From Lachnospiraceae bacterium (GTDB lineage: Bacteria > Bacillota > Clostridia > Lachnospirales > Lachnospiraceae): 35,580 bases of DNA. The notes under the pieces were generated by a model. The model saw only the letters and a program-made list of their open reading frames with translations, was not told the origin of the DNA and searched no databases. Below, piece after piece: positions 25,001-33,085 of this stretch. Position 1 is the first letter of the stretch. Every line of letters begins with the position of its first letter. A program made the position numbers and the translations under genes. The stretch is from contig JAFQCM010000020.1 in the NCBI GenBank assembly GCA_017399445.1, positions 1-35,580 on the forward strand, read 5' to 3'.

Positions 25001-28000
25001 TTACTTCTACAACTGGGTTCTGGTCATAATTTACTTCTTCTGGTGATACAGAAGTCTTAAAATCTAATTCTACTTTCTTATATTCTTTCACACCAGTTGG
25101 ATTATACTGGTCTTTTACTTCTTTTCCATCAATTAAGAAATTATATTCGTATTCTCCGTCTTCAATGTTCTGGAATTTGTATGTAAATAATTCATCTTCT
25201 GCATTATATTCCATATCATATTCTTTTCCGTTGATTACTACTTTAGCTTCCTTAATAGTATCCATTGTTCCATTATAGAACTTGTCATCGTCACGATAGC
25301 AGAATACTATACCATTATCGTAATATGTCTGACCTGATGGTAATACATATGGTTCTTCTTGACCTTCGCCACCTTTAACCTTAGTATATCTGTCACCTTC
25401 GTTCATGGTCAAGACTCTGTCGCCATATTCGCGGTCTTTATTCTGATCCGGACCCCATTCACCAAATAATCTTACAATGTATCCAAAGGAACTTGTATTC
25501 TTATCTGCATTGATATATGCAACATATTTTGTATTAGATGTTTCATTCTTCTTAAGTAAGTCATAGCTTGTAACATAGCTTGCATTGTTCCATGTATAAA
25601 TATCAGATACACCGATATACTTGGAAGTTGATTTATAATCATATTCATAGATTAATGCTCGCTGTGTATAATAAAATTTCTGTACCTGCTGTTTAGGTAC
25701 ACCACCATCTACTGTATAATCAAGAACCACTTCATAGTATCCTGTATCAGCAGTATTACTCACTGTTAATAAACCATTTTCGCTCATAGTAAATCCTGGC
25801 TTTTCAGATTTTAAGGAAAATTTCACACTTCCTTCATCTGCTTCACCCTCTGCTAAATACTGGAATTTACCAGCTCCGGCAGCATTGGTTCCATTGATTA
25901 CTAATCCTGGCATAACTACAATAGAGTTACCGGCTCCATCTTCTCCATCAGGTACAACTTTTTCATTGTACACATCTGCAAAATATGTTTCATTTAAAGT
26001 CTGTCCGGCAATTGGTGTTACTTTAAATTTGTATTCATATGTTCCAGGTTCTACATCTTTTAATGTTACAGTATAAGTTCCATCTGTATTCTTTGATAAG
26101 TTCTTTCCATTTGTCCATCCATCTTCGCCTACTACGGTACCCATTAAGCTAACAACTTTAATATTCTTTGCCTTTAAACCATAGTTTTCCGGATCGAAGT
26201 TGAATGTAATTGTTCCTAATACACCATCAACAATAGGACTATTTCCCTGGTCTATTGGAGCTGGCATTTTAAAATAAGAATTATCCTGTGTATCTCTTTC
26301 CTGATTCTTTGGATCAACTACATCTTCACCATCTACCAGGAATTTATAAGAATATTCTTTTCCTACTACAAGTTCCATTGTAATGCTGTATATCTTGTCA
26401 TTGTCATCATCTTTCATTTCTACAGCCTGTTTATACCAATCATCAGTACCATTCATGCTTCCTATGAGTTTTACTTCATCAGCATTTGGTGCAAAATAAT
26501 TGAAAGTTACAGTTTTTCCATCTTTAGCAATTAAAGGACTTTCATATTCTGGTTCTTCAACCTTAGTTGGCATTTCAAATGTTGTGTTACCATTTGTATC
26601 TTTAGAAATAAAATTGTATGCATCATTTTTTTCTGTTTCATTTCCAACCTGTACTTTGTATTCATATTCGCCAGCAGCAATGTCCGAAATTACAGCAGCA
26701 TATAAGTTGTCTGCTTTTTCTACTTTTTTAAATTCTACTGGTGTATAAGCCCCTGTTGTCCCTGCTTTACGGTATAATACCTTAGCATCAAGTAATGTGT
26801 TTGTTGGATAATAAATAGTTACAGTGCCGTTTCCAATTTCAGGGTTACGCACTACTACAGGTTTTCCGTTTACTTTTGTTTTATTGTAGGAATCTCCTAC
26901 ATAGTTTTCATTTCCTGTATACATATCATAACGATATAATCCACCCTTTGTTGGAACTTCATATTCTACTCCAAATCCTACAAATCCGTCTGTTGCATTT
27001 TCTACTCTTTCCATAGCAACTTCATTTACTGTCCATGAAGTAAATGTTCCTACTAAGTGTGCAGAAGCTACAGTTGTTCCTGCTGGTAAATAGAAAGCAA
27101 CTTTTCCATCTGCCTTATATTCAGGACTTGTTCTCTTTGGTACATCTACCTGTTCTTGCGGAACTACAATCTCTGTTTTATCTTCTGTAAAAATGTCTTT
27201 TTTGTCTTTATCTACACCATAGTATAATTTAGAACCATCTGCTGCACTATTTAAAGTTGCAAGCTGTTCTGTACTTAACTTCTTAGGATTTAATCCAGTT
27301 GTTGCATCTACGAACTGTAAACCGTCAGCAGCACCTATAATAGTTACCTCTACAGAATACCACTTATATCCGTTTTCTTCTATTCCTTCTGTAAGTTTAT
27401 AAGCACTCTTAGGTTCATCTGTGGCATCTGTCCAACCTGTTACAACTTCTGTACCAGCAGCACCGGAAATTGTAACAAAATTTGTTTCCCATGCATCTAC
27501 TACTGGAGTTGTCCAATCATATGTATTTAAGAAATGAAGAGTGACTGTTTTAGCCTCTGTAGCTAATGGTGTTTTTCCCTCTTTATCCATATACCATCCA
27601 GATTTAGATGATAAATAATATACTGAACTACCATCTGCTAAAGCGTTGATTGCTCCTAATACTTTTTGGTCTTCTTCCTTGGCTCCGTCAACATCTACCT
27701 GGTTTATCTTAACTCCAGTATCGCCAATATAATCACTTGGCTCATCTGCTGAACTCTCTGATGCATCAAGAATATTCATTCCCATCCAATTGTCACTAGT
27801 TACATCAACATAATAAAAGTTAGTTCCGTCTTCTTTAACAAAACTAGGCTTTTGTTGTAGTTTTGTTTCTGTATTATCGGTCCACCAGTAATAAACATCT
27901 GTTTTTGGTCCACCGTTTACGGTTGCACCAGGATCCCATACATTGATTACTGGAGTTTCCCAACCATTTGAGTTTTCAAAATAAATTCTTATGGTCGGTT

Positions 28001-28139
28001 TCTTTGTTGTTTCTTCTGCATTTGCAACCAAAGTAAGATTCGCTGGTGCCAGACCAATAATCATAGCCATAATCATAAGCCAGCTAACTACTTTTTTCCA
28101 AATGCCTTGCCCCTTAGGAGCCTTTTTTGTTTCGCTCAT
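22065..28139 (-). CDS. Giant secreted GH13 alpha-amylase/pullulanase-like enzyme
   Basis: 2024 residues. The signal peptide ends VANA-EE (cleavage near 41). Two N-terminal starch-binding-like modules (about 48-190, 195-330) are followed by four CBM48/E-set-like modules (335-740), a pullulanase-associated-like region (828-1030) and an Ig-like module. The GH13 barrel spans about 1128-1590: DIVVNHAG, nucleophile D1323 in FRVDTIKHV, acid/base E1352 in MIGEYWG and D1418 in SSHDEDG. All catalytic residues are present. After it come an Ig-like module, a Pro/Thr linker of VPTATA repeats (about 1668-1765), a Big_2-like domain, an InlB-type repeat and an FnIII domain, all Lys-rich. No sortase motif is seen; the basic tail may hold it to the wall. 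It hydrolyses starch-like alpha-glucans. Alpha-1,4 versus alpha-1,6 preference cannot be read here. GGAAGAAGGA precedes the ATG. Confidence 0.9.
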   Translation of the reverse strand: MSETKKAPKGQGIWKKVVSWLMIMAMIIGLAPANLTLVANAEETTKKPTIRIYFENSNGWETPVINVWDPGATVNGGPKTDVYYWWTDNTETKLQQKPSFVKEDGTNFYYVDVTSDNWMGMNILDASESSADEPSDYIGDTGVKINQVDVDGAKEEDQKVLGAINALADGSSVYYLSSKSGWYMDKEGKTPLATEAKTVTLHFLNTYDWTTPVVDAWETNFVTISGAAGTEVVTGWTDATDEPKSAYKLTEGIEENGYKWYSVEVTIIGAADGLQFVDATTGLNPKKLSTEQLATLNSAADGSKLYYGVDKDKKDIFTEDKTEIVVPQEQVDVPKRTSPEYKADGKVAFYLPAGTTVASAHLVGTFTSWTVNEVAMERVENATDGFVGFGVEYEVPTKGGLYRYDMYTGNENYVGDSYNKTKVNGKPVVVRNPEIGNGTVTIYYPTNTLLDAKVLYRKAGTTGAYTPVEFKKVEKADNLYAAVISDIAAGEYEYKVQVGNETEKNDAYNFISKDTNGNTTFEMPTKVEEPEYESPLIAKDGKTVTFNYFAPNADEVKLIGSMNGTDDWYKQAVEMKDDDNDKIYSITMELVVGKEYSYKFLVDGEDVVDPKNQERDTQDNSYFKMPAPIDQGNSPIVDGVLGTITFNFDPENYGLKAKNIKVVSLMGTVVGEDGWTNGKNLSKNTDGTYTVTLKDVEPGTYEYKFKVTPIAGQTLNETYFADVYNEKVVPDGEDGAGNSIVVMPGLVINGTNAAGAGKFQYLAEGEADEGSVKFSLKSEKPGFTMSENGLLTVSNTADTGYYEVVLDYTVDGGVPKQQVQKFYYTQRALIYEYDYKSTSKYIGVSDIYTWNNASYVTSYDLLKKNETSNTKYVAYINADKNTSSFGYIVRLFGEWGPDQNKDREYGDRVLTMNEGDRYTKVKGGEGQEEPYVLPSGQTYYDNGIVFCYRDDDKFYNGTMDTIKEAKVVINGKEYDMEYNAEDELFTYKFQNIEDGEYEYNFLIDGKEVKDQYNPTGVKEYKKVELDFKTSVSPEEVNYDQNPVVEVKATNKDTGESVELSKIQANLKNIVGKDMLVDFSTVTNKGVLYIDSSIKAGTYDVPITVTDLYGNTSETKAAVKVVNRTTTDAAWDEARIYFMLTDRFADGDSSNNGDDEYNLKMAESYHGGDIKGIISKLGYLQQLGINTIWITPIVDNINTIVNDDLNQAAYTGYWANDFTKLDEHLGTTEDLDKLLDEAHKRDIKVMLDIVVNHAGYGTEQNDNFAGMLRKDAEVGSDDITMELSGLPDFKTEEQVVRENLIKWQTAWANHTTEAGNRIDYFRVDTIKHVEHETFSQLKTALAEVNPNFKMIGEYWGATYNSTANYLGNGQMDSELDFDFKNIAAKFVSGNIDAAEKTLVARNAALSSSLSMGQFLSSHDEDGFLYSMNYDYGKAKLAASLQITAKGQPVIYYGEEVALSGPNEFGLYENNRYDMQFDNLDEQQIDMLAHYRKVLVARSIYSDVFSKGTRTRVIGGDGYGYEVIAREYNGEIVYVGLNATEREQTVEITLTGIAAEQSGIMDVYSGKTYNVTDGKIKITIPSISEGGTAIVAERKTITDIEVVPPTKTEYEIGEDLDLTNLTVTGIYGNDKAPISEGYKVDTSAYNKDKAGEYKITVEYEIYTKEFTVKVKPAPTAVPTATAVPTATAVPTATAVPTATAVPTATMTPIPTATPIPTATPVPSVVTPEKPVVTVTPEPTVTPTNKPTATPTKRPTVTPTKKPTATPTPSYVKVKKVKLNASTAKLGYRASITLTATVSPTNAKYKKVTWKSSNTKALKVTSKGKLTAKKVTKKTTVIITASVKDGKKAKCKVTVLPGPSYKVTYKLAGGKNNGLNPTYLAKNQSHKLKSPTRKKYSFVGWYVKGKKVKTLNKKVTSNKKVTVTAKWKKVTVNAATIKSAKNASSKAITVKYAKVSGAKGYEIAYSTSKKFTKKTTVKVTTTKTSKKITKLKKGKTYYVKVRAYKLDSAGSKVYGKYSKALKVKIKK
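23031..23130 (-). repeat. 18-bp tandem repeats encoding the VPTATA linker
   Basis: About five units of GTACCAACAGCAACAGCG type (alternating GTACC and GTGCC forms) encode VPTATA. A less regular Pro/Thr tract continues to about 22850. Copy number may vary between strains without frameshift. Confidence 0.75.
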
Positions 28140-28214
28140 AATTTCCTTCTTCCTTTCTTAATTATTCCACTCTCTTAGTAAAATTAACTATTAAAATGTT
28201 ATTGAGCTTTTTAT

Positions 28215-28244
28215 AGTATAAAACATTTCGTCAAACTAACGCAA
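28215..28244 (-). promoter_or_regulatory. Promoter of the GH13 gene
   Basis: Minus strand TTGCGT (28244-28239), 18-bp spacer, TATACT (28220-28215), with a leader of about 70 nt. A TTGACG lies inside the spacer as an alternative -35 box, but its spacing to any -10 is poor. Confidence 0.5.
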
Positions 28245-28504
28245 CATTTATGTAAAAAATGGAAACATTTTCGTTCTATTGCACAATAATTAGTGTTTGG
28301 ATTTGTGTAAATTTTTGGTTATATTTGAAAAATTTAATATGGTGAAAATTACTTTGTTCATTTAATGTAATCCAAATGTCAAATTTGTTCATTTTGCTAC
28401 TAATTCTAAAGGTTTTATAAACTCCATTGACTTGTTTCACTAGACATTTTAAGATAAGTATATACAAAAAATTTATCTTTAACCCTAGAGATAAGAACTA
28501 TCCT

Positions 28505-28637
28505 TCCCTCGGTGGCTAAATGCATTGTTGGAAATTTATGGGTACCTTACAGACATTCCACAAAATAACAAAGTAACAAACTAAAAAAAGTTATTGACAA
28601 TTTACAAGATACACTGGATGATGGTAGTAAAAATTAA
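28505..28637 (+). pseudogene. Possible frameshifted C-terminal gene remnant
   Basis: The plus strand reads FPRWLNALLEIYGYLTDIPQ NNKVTN to a stop. Shifting one frame gives KLKKVIDNLQDTLDDGSKN then a stop at 28635-28637. Both parts are amphipathic and protein-like, and together resemble one decayed helical tail. No start codon or known family is recognised. The rest of 28245-28504 holds no convincing gene. Confidence 0.3.
28594..28622 (+). promoter_or_regulatory. Possible promoter of the coiled-coil gene
   Basis: Perfect TTGACA (28594-28599), 17-bp spacer, weak GATGAT (28617-28622), with a leader of about 50 nt to the ATG at 28680. It overlaps the remnant above. Confidence 0.4.
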
Positions 28638-28679
28638 ATGCAACAATCCAATTATTAATTAAAAAGGGGAGTGAAAACT

Positions 28680-29306
28680 ATGACAGATAACGAAATATTA
28701 TTAGCTATGGCGAATATGCTTGAACCTATCAAAACAGACATAACAGATATGAAAAGCGACATTCAAAATATGAAAGTTTCTATCTGTGGCTTGGAGGGTG
28801 AAGTTCAAGGCTTGAAGGGCGATGTTCAAGAATTGAAGGGCGATGTTCAAGAGTTGAAGGGCGATGTTCAAGAGTTGAAGGGCGATGTTCAACAATTAAA
28901 GGGCGATGTTCAAGAGTTGAAGGGCGATGTTCAACAATTAAAGGGCGATGTTCAACAATTAAAGGGCGATGTTCAAGAGTTGAAGGGCGATGTTCAACAA
29001 TTGAAGGGCGATGTTCAACAATTGAAGGGCGATGTTCAACAATTGAAGGGCGATGTTCAACAATTAAAGGGTGATGTTCAACAATTGAAGGGTGATGTTC
29101 AACAATTGAAAGTTCGTGTCACAAAAATTGAAGTAACACAAGAAACTGAGATTCTGCCAAGACTGCAAAATATTGAAGCTTGCTATACTTCAACCTATGA
29201 TAGATACAAAACCAGTGTTGAAGATCACGAAACTATGAAAGAAGATATTTCAAATCTTAAACAAGTAGTTGCAAAACATAGTGAACAATTACAAAAAATA
29301 TCATAG
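28680..29306 (+). CDS. Heptad-repeat coiled-coil protein, function unknown
   Basis: 208 residues from the ATG at 28680, eight bases after GGGGAG; a GTG at 28671 would add three residues. The N-terminus (MTDNEILLAMANMLEPIKTD) leads into a long coiled coil. Fourteen consecutive heptads of the form (Q/E)LKGDVQ, preceded by GLEGEVQ, hold Leu and Val at the a/d positions. The tail (about residues 140-208) is non-repetitive: VTKIEVTQETEILPRLQNIE, then ACYTSTYDRYKTS and a second short coil. No signal peptide or membrane segment is present. It is probably a rod-like cytosolic oligomer. It is a single-gene unit on the opposite strand from its neighbours. Function not recognised. Confidence 0.8.
   Translation: MTDNEILLAMANMLEPIKTDITDMKSDIQNMKVSICGLEGEVQGLKGDVQELKGDVQELKGDVQELKGDVQQLKGDVQELKGDVQQLKGDVQQLKGDVQELKGDVQQLKGDVQQLKGDVQQLKGDVQQLKGDVQQLKGDVQQLKVRVTKIEVTQETEILPRLQNIEACYTSTYDRYKTSVEDHETMKEDISNLKQVVAKHSEQLQKIS
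28790..29104 (+). repeat. 21-bp tandem repeat array (15 units)
   Basis: About fifteen 21-bp units of the type CAATTGAAGGGCGATGTTCA. Fourteen encode LKGDVQ and the first encodes LEGEVQ. Neighbouring units are nearly identical at DNA level, including synonymous sites, which points to recent expansion. Unit changes stay in frame and alter coil length by seven residues. Confidence 0.95.
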
Positions 29307-29355
29307 CTATTTATGGAAACAATATTAATTAGAATTACATAAGAAACTAATAATC

Positions 29356-29421
29356 AAAGGTGTAAGGTCTTAGTAAACTAGGGCTATACACCTTCTTTAA
29401 CTATTAAGTTCTTACACCTTT
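29356..29421. terminator. Bidirectional terminator with two alternative stems
   Basis: AAAGGTGTAAG (29356-29366) pairs perfectly with CTTACACCTTT (29411-29421), 11 bp. An inner TATACACCTT (29385-29394) can instead pair with the left arm. It lies between the convergent coiled-coil gene and the unknown gene at 29427. Confidence 0.7.
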
Positions 29422-29426
29422 CCATT

Positions 29427-30362
29427 TTAACGAAAGCAATTCCACGTATTCTTCTGTGTTTCTTTATTCTTCTCACTTTCTTCATCTGCTCTCAGTTTCA
29501 ATTGCTTATAATCTTCCTTATCCATCTTAACACATTCCATTAACGTCAATAACGTCTGCCATAAATAAATCCAGTTTTCTTCTGCCACTTTTTCTTCAAA
29601 AACAGGAATTTCTTTGGGCAGATAGCTATACTTTTTTATTCTGCTAGGATGAATTCCATGCTTCATAAAAATCTTCTCTACTATTTTCTTAAACTCAACG
29701 GGATTTTTCTGATCGACTGACCATTGATTTCTTTGATAAAATTCCAAACCTTTCCAAAGAACCGTTTCCAATTTGTTCCATCCATCATTTCTAGTAATTT
29801 GTTTATGATAAAACTCTGACATAACTAATAATATTATCAATTTTCCTGCTTTTAAAATTTCATTATTCTCCTTCTTTATCAAATTTAACAATTCCTCAAT
29901 TTTTATTACATTTCGTTTTTGTATGTACTGCCTTTCCCAAGGATACATCATAGCAATTCCGTTCATTAATTCCCAATATTCACCCCTTCCTCCTTGTTTG
30001 ATTCTAACCAGCATTCCTGTCAGCCATTCTGCTTCTACACCAGCTCGCATGTCAAAAAAAGATTCAAAATGTCTGTTATTATACTCTGACAAATAGTATA
30101 TATTACGCCATTTCTCTTTTCGTCGATTTTTCACATACTCCATCCAGAGATAAAACTCCTCTTTTGACAACAGTTCATAAACCATTAAGAATGTAACATC
30201 CATATAAAAATTCATTCTTCGTTCTTTTAAATAGCATTCTAACTTATACTCGTATTCTTCATATTGTCGGTCTTTCTTGTCAAATATAGATTCCATGGGA
30301 TTCATTTGTCTTTGAAATATATCACGACAATATCCCAGAACCAGTATACCCTTGTAATTCAT
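29427..30362 (-). CDS. Hypothetical protein
   Basis: 311 residues from the ATG at 30362, with GAGGAGAG upstream. The ATG at 30461 must be wrong, because it lies between the -35 and -10 boxes of a good promoter. The protein is charged and helical, rich in Lys, Glu, Trp and Tyr, without signal peptide, membrane segment or zinc motif. Recognisable stretches such as MNPMESIFDKKDRQYEEYEY and YLWMEYVKNRRKEKW do not point me to a family. It is a single-gene unit downstream of recQ. Function unknown. Confidence 0.65.
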   Translation of the reverse strand: MNYKGILVLGYCRDIFQRQMNPMESIFDKKDRQYEEYEYKLECYLKERRMNFYMDVTFLMVYELLSKEEFYLWMEYVKNRRKEKWRNIYYLSEYNNRHFESFFDMRAGVEAEWLTGMLVRIKQGGRGEYWELMNGIAMMYPWERQYIQKRNVIKIEELLNLIKKENNEILKAGKLIILLVMSEFYHKQITRNDGWNKLETVLWKGLEFYQRNQWSVDQKNPVEFKKIVEKIFMKHGIHPSRIKKYSYLPKEIPVFEEKVAEENWIYLWQTLLTLMECVKMDKEDYKQLKLRADEESEKNKETQKNTWNCFR

Positions 30363-30451
30363 TTGCTCTCTCCTCTTATCTTTCTGTTTTTCATAAATTA
30401 TTTCATGGGATTTTACATTCATAGATCTTGAATGCCTTGAAATTCTTTTAT

Positions 30452-30480
30452 ATAATATCATCCTTATATAATAATGTCAA
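30452..30480 (-). promoter_or_regulatory. Strong promoter of the hypothetical gene
   Basis: Minus strand TTGACA (30480-30475), 17-bp spacer, TATTAT (30457-30452), with a leader of about 80 nt. It rules out the ATG at 30461 as start. The gap 30481-30600 is AT-rich and shows nothing else. Confidence 0.7.
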
Positions 30481-30600
30481 TATTTTTTTATTTTTTCTTT
30501 TTGATTTCTTTTACATTTCTATCTATCACTTATTATCTTTTATTTCTTTAATCACTTTTCGTCATCCCGTATCAAAGTATTTCATTTAAACTTTTTGCTT

Positions 30601-30633
30601 TTAAGGCTTCCTACAAAAAGCAGAAAGCCTTAA
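30601..30633 (-). terminator. Hairpin after recQ
   Basis: TTAAGGCTT and AAGCCTTAA, a perfect 9-bp stem around a 15-nt loop, 33 bp after the recQ stop. The T-run is weak, so termination strength is uncertain. Confidence 0.5.
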
Positions 30634-30665
30634 GTTCCTATTTCACTTGTAAAAACTCTTATTCT

Positions 30666-32927
30666 TTACATTAGCCACTCTTCTTTCAATTTTTTCACTA
30701 CCATTCTTTGTGCTTCTTGGTTATACATTAACACAGAATACTCATTTCCCGCTTGGCTTATTCGAATATCATTGAATATTCCTGCTGCCATACCTTTTTC
30801 TGTTACCTTCTTCTGTTGGAATCCATTTATAAATTCCTCTTTTGCATATTCTTCTTCTACTAGTTTTTCAAAAATATATTTTCCAGTAATTTTCTTCATT
30901 GATTTTTCATCTCGCAAATCATTTAATTGATTCACAAGGTCTGATATGGTACCTTTTTCAGAAAAGCTTATATTTTCTTCCATCTCTGGTGTCACCCGAA
31001 ATTCTTCTTTTCTTCCCTTTTTCCGTTCCAATATCCCCTGCTCACTTTCTTGTAAAACATTTTCATAGCATAAACTTATCTTTTCACCACCCATATAATT
31101 TTTGATTGCTTCTATAAAACTTTCCCCATACTTTTGATATTTATTTTCACCAATTCCACTTACATTCAGCATTTCTTCCTTATTAAAAGGTAGTTTGATA
31201 CACATATCTGTCAATGTTTTATCAGAACAAATGATATATGGTGGCATCCCTTCCTCTTTTGCCAACTGGCTTCGTATTTTTCGAAGAATCTCAAATAATT
31301 CCAATCCTTTACTAGTTAAAATATCAGATTTTCTCTTGCTTCTTCCATTATCTCCTTTCGTCTGAAGTTCCTCTGCCTCTTTATTTACTTTGATAAAAAA
31401 CTGCTCTTCTCCATTTAAAATTTCATTACAGGACTGGGACAGTTTTAAAATCATATATTTATCCTGCGTAGGCAGTATATACTTTTCCAACTGAAGTTCA
31501 TCTATAATTGTCTTTAAAAAGCTTTCTTTTTCTCCTTTTCGTATTCCGTAGGTTTTTAATGTTTCCAAACCTAAAGTACGAATTTTGGCTTTATTTCTTC
31601 CTAATAAAGTATCCACAATCACATTAATTCCATATCTTTGCCTTGTTTCCTGAATACACCGGATAATATCCTTACAAATATCTGTAATATCTTTTTCTTC
31701 ATATTCTGCCAGACAATTTCCACAATTTTCGCACCTTCCCATCTGATGTTCCCCAAAGTAGTTTAAAATGTATTGTCTTAAACAGTCTTTTGTAACACAG
31801 TAATAATTCATCTTCTGCAAACGAATTTCATCATTTTCCTGAAGCAGTGCTAAATCTTCCATTGACACAGCAGGAGCACTTTTATTTTCCAATAAAAATC
31901 GGTTAATCATTACATCCTGCGGAGAGTATAATAAAATACACTCTGCCGACTCTCCATCACGACCTGCACGTCCTGCTTCCTGATAATAATTTTCCAGACT
32001 TTGAGGCATGTTATAGTGAAGAACGTACCGAACATTGGATTTATCAATTCCCATTCCAAAAGCATTGGTAGCAACAATCAGTGACTTTACATCATAAATG
32101 AAATCTTCTTGGTTCTGCTTTCGTTCTTCATTAGTTAATCCAGCATGATATTTGGCAACAGCCATTCCTTCTGACTGAAGCAATTCCCAAACTACTTCCA
32201 CATTTTTTCTGGTGGCACAATATATAATTCCACTTTCCTGGTCATGTTGCCTTATATATTCTAACATGGTCTGATCCTTTTGTTTGGAACTTCTCATAGA
32301 AATTACTTTAAAAAACAGATTTTTTCGGTCAAATCCGGTAACTAATACTTGCGGTTCTTTTAATTTTAAGATGCATAAAATGTCTTCTTTTACTCCTTCT
32401 GTTGCAGTGGCTGTAAAAGCACTGATCACAGGACGTTTTTGCAACAAACTGACAAACTGCACAATTTTTACATAGCTTGGTCGAAAATCTTGTCCCCATT
32501 GGGAAATACAGTGAGCCTCATCTACTGTTACCATAGAAATATCTGCCACAGAAGCAAAGTCCAAAAAGCTACTAGTTTCTAAACGTTCCGGTGCCACATA
32601 AATAATTTTATACTGTCCTCTTTTTGCATTTTCCAATGCTTTTACAATCTGGTTTTCTGTTAAGGAACTATTTATATATGCTGCGTGAATTCCTGCCTGA
32701 TTTAAGGCTTTGACCTGATCTATCATAAGAGAAATAAGTGGTGAAATGACTAATGTAATTCCAGAAAACATAAGTGCCGGAATCTGGTAACACAATGATT
32801 TTCCTGCTCCGGTAGGCATAATTCCTAATACGTCTTTTCCTTGTAGTATACTATCAATTAATTCTTCTTGACCTTCCCGCAAGGAATCATATCCAAAGTA
32901 TTTTTTTAATATTTCATATTTATCCAT
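30666..32927 (-). CDS. recQ: RecQ-family ATP-dependent DNA helicase
   Basis: 753 residues from the ATG at 32927 (AAGGGGG upstream; the ATG at 32957 lacks a site). Superfamily 2 helicase: motif 0 GYDSLREGQ, Walker A MPTGAGKS (37-44), DEAH (136-139), then FTATAT and motif VI QEAGRAGRDG. A zinc-binding cysteine set (YYCVTKDC and CENCGNC, about 375-402), an RQC winged-helix region and an HRDC domain (about 545-620, ending GENKYQKYG) follow. RecQ unwinds 3'-5' at forks and recombination intermediates. The protein is about 140 residues longer than E. coli RecQ because of a C-terminal extension after HRDC (about 625-753) that I do not recognise. Confidence 0.93.
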   Translation of the reverse strand: MDKYEILKKYFGYDSLREGQEELIDSILQGKDVLGIMPTGAGKSLCYQIPALMFSGITLVISPLISLMIDQVKALNQAGIHAAYINSSLTENQIVKALENAKRGQYKIIYVAPERLETSSFLDFASVADISMVTVDEAHCISQWGQDFRPSYVKIVQFVSLLQKRPVISAFTATATEGVKEDILCILKLKEPQVLVTGFDRKNLFFKVISMRSSKQKDQTMLEYIRQHDQESGIIYCATRKNVEVVWELLQSEGMAVAKYHAGLTNEERKQNQEDFIYDVKSLIVATNAFGMGIDKSNVRYVLHYNMPQSLENYYQEAGRAGRDGESAECILLYSPQDVMINRFLLENKSAPAVSMEDLALLQENDEIRLQKMNYYCVTKDCLRQYILNYFGEHQMGRCENCGNCLAEYEEKDITDICKDIIRCIQETRQRYGINVIVDTLLGRNKAKIRTLGLETLKTYGIRKGEKESFLKTIIDELQLEKYILPTQDKYMILKLSQSCNEILNGEEQFFIKVNKEAEELQTKGDNGRSKRKSDILTSKGLELFEILRKIRSQLAKEEGMPPYIICSDKTLTDMCIKLPFNKEEMLNVSGIGENKYQKYGESFIEAIKNYMGGEKISLCYENVLQESEQGILERKKGRKEEFRVTPEMEENISFSEKGTISDLVNQLNDLRDEKSMKKITGKYIFEKLVEEEYAKEEFINGFQQKKVTEKGMAAGIFNDIRISQAGNEYSVLMYNQEAQRMVVKKLKEEWLM

Positions 32928-33036
32928 ATAGTGCCCCCTTAAACATAAAATTCTCATACCCAGAGTTAACTTATACTATAACACAATTATAAGCTAAAAT
33001 CCATACCCAAAAAGACACAAAACAAAAAGCCTAAAC

Positions 33037-33080
33037 AAAAAGCTGTTACTTCACGATTAATTTCGCTAAAGCAACAGCTT
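33037..33080 (-). terminator. Terminator of the GNAT gene
   Basis: Minus strand AAGCTGTTGCTTT...AAGTAACAGCTTTTT: a long stem (one mismatch) with T5, immediately after the stop at 33086. Confidence 0.8.
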
Positions 33081-33085
33081 CAAAC

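Noticed and set aside
28258..28275. Catabolite-response (cre)-like site TGGAAACATTTTCG before the GH13 promoter
   Set aside because: The central CG is missing and symmetry is weak; too far from the consensus to call.
28276..28467. 63-codon minus-strand frame upstream of the GH13 gene
   Set aside because: No ribosome site, no recognisable motif and AT-driven composition; it lies upstream of the GH13 promoter.
28790..29104. Short regular repeats resembling a CRISPR array
   Set aside because: Units are contiguous 21-bp copies without spacers and encode in-frame heptads of a coiled coil.
29427..30461. Longer start at 30461 for the hypothetical protein
   Set aside because: This ATG falls between the -35 and -10 boxes of a TTGACA-17-TATTAT promoter; the ATG at 30362 has a good ribosome site.
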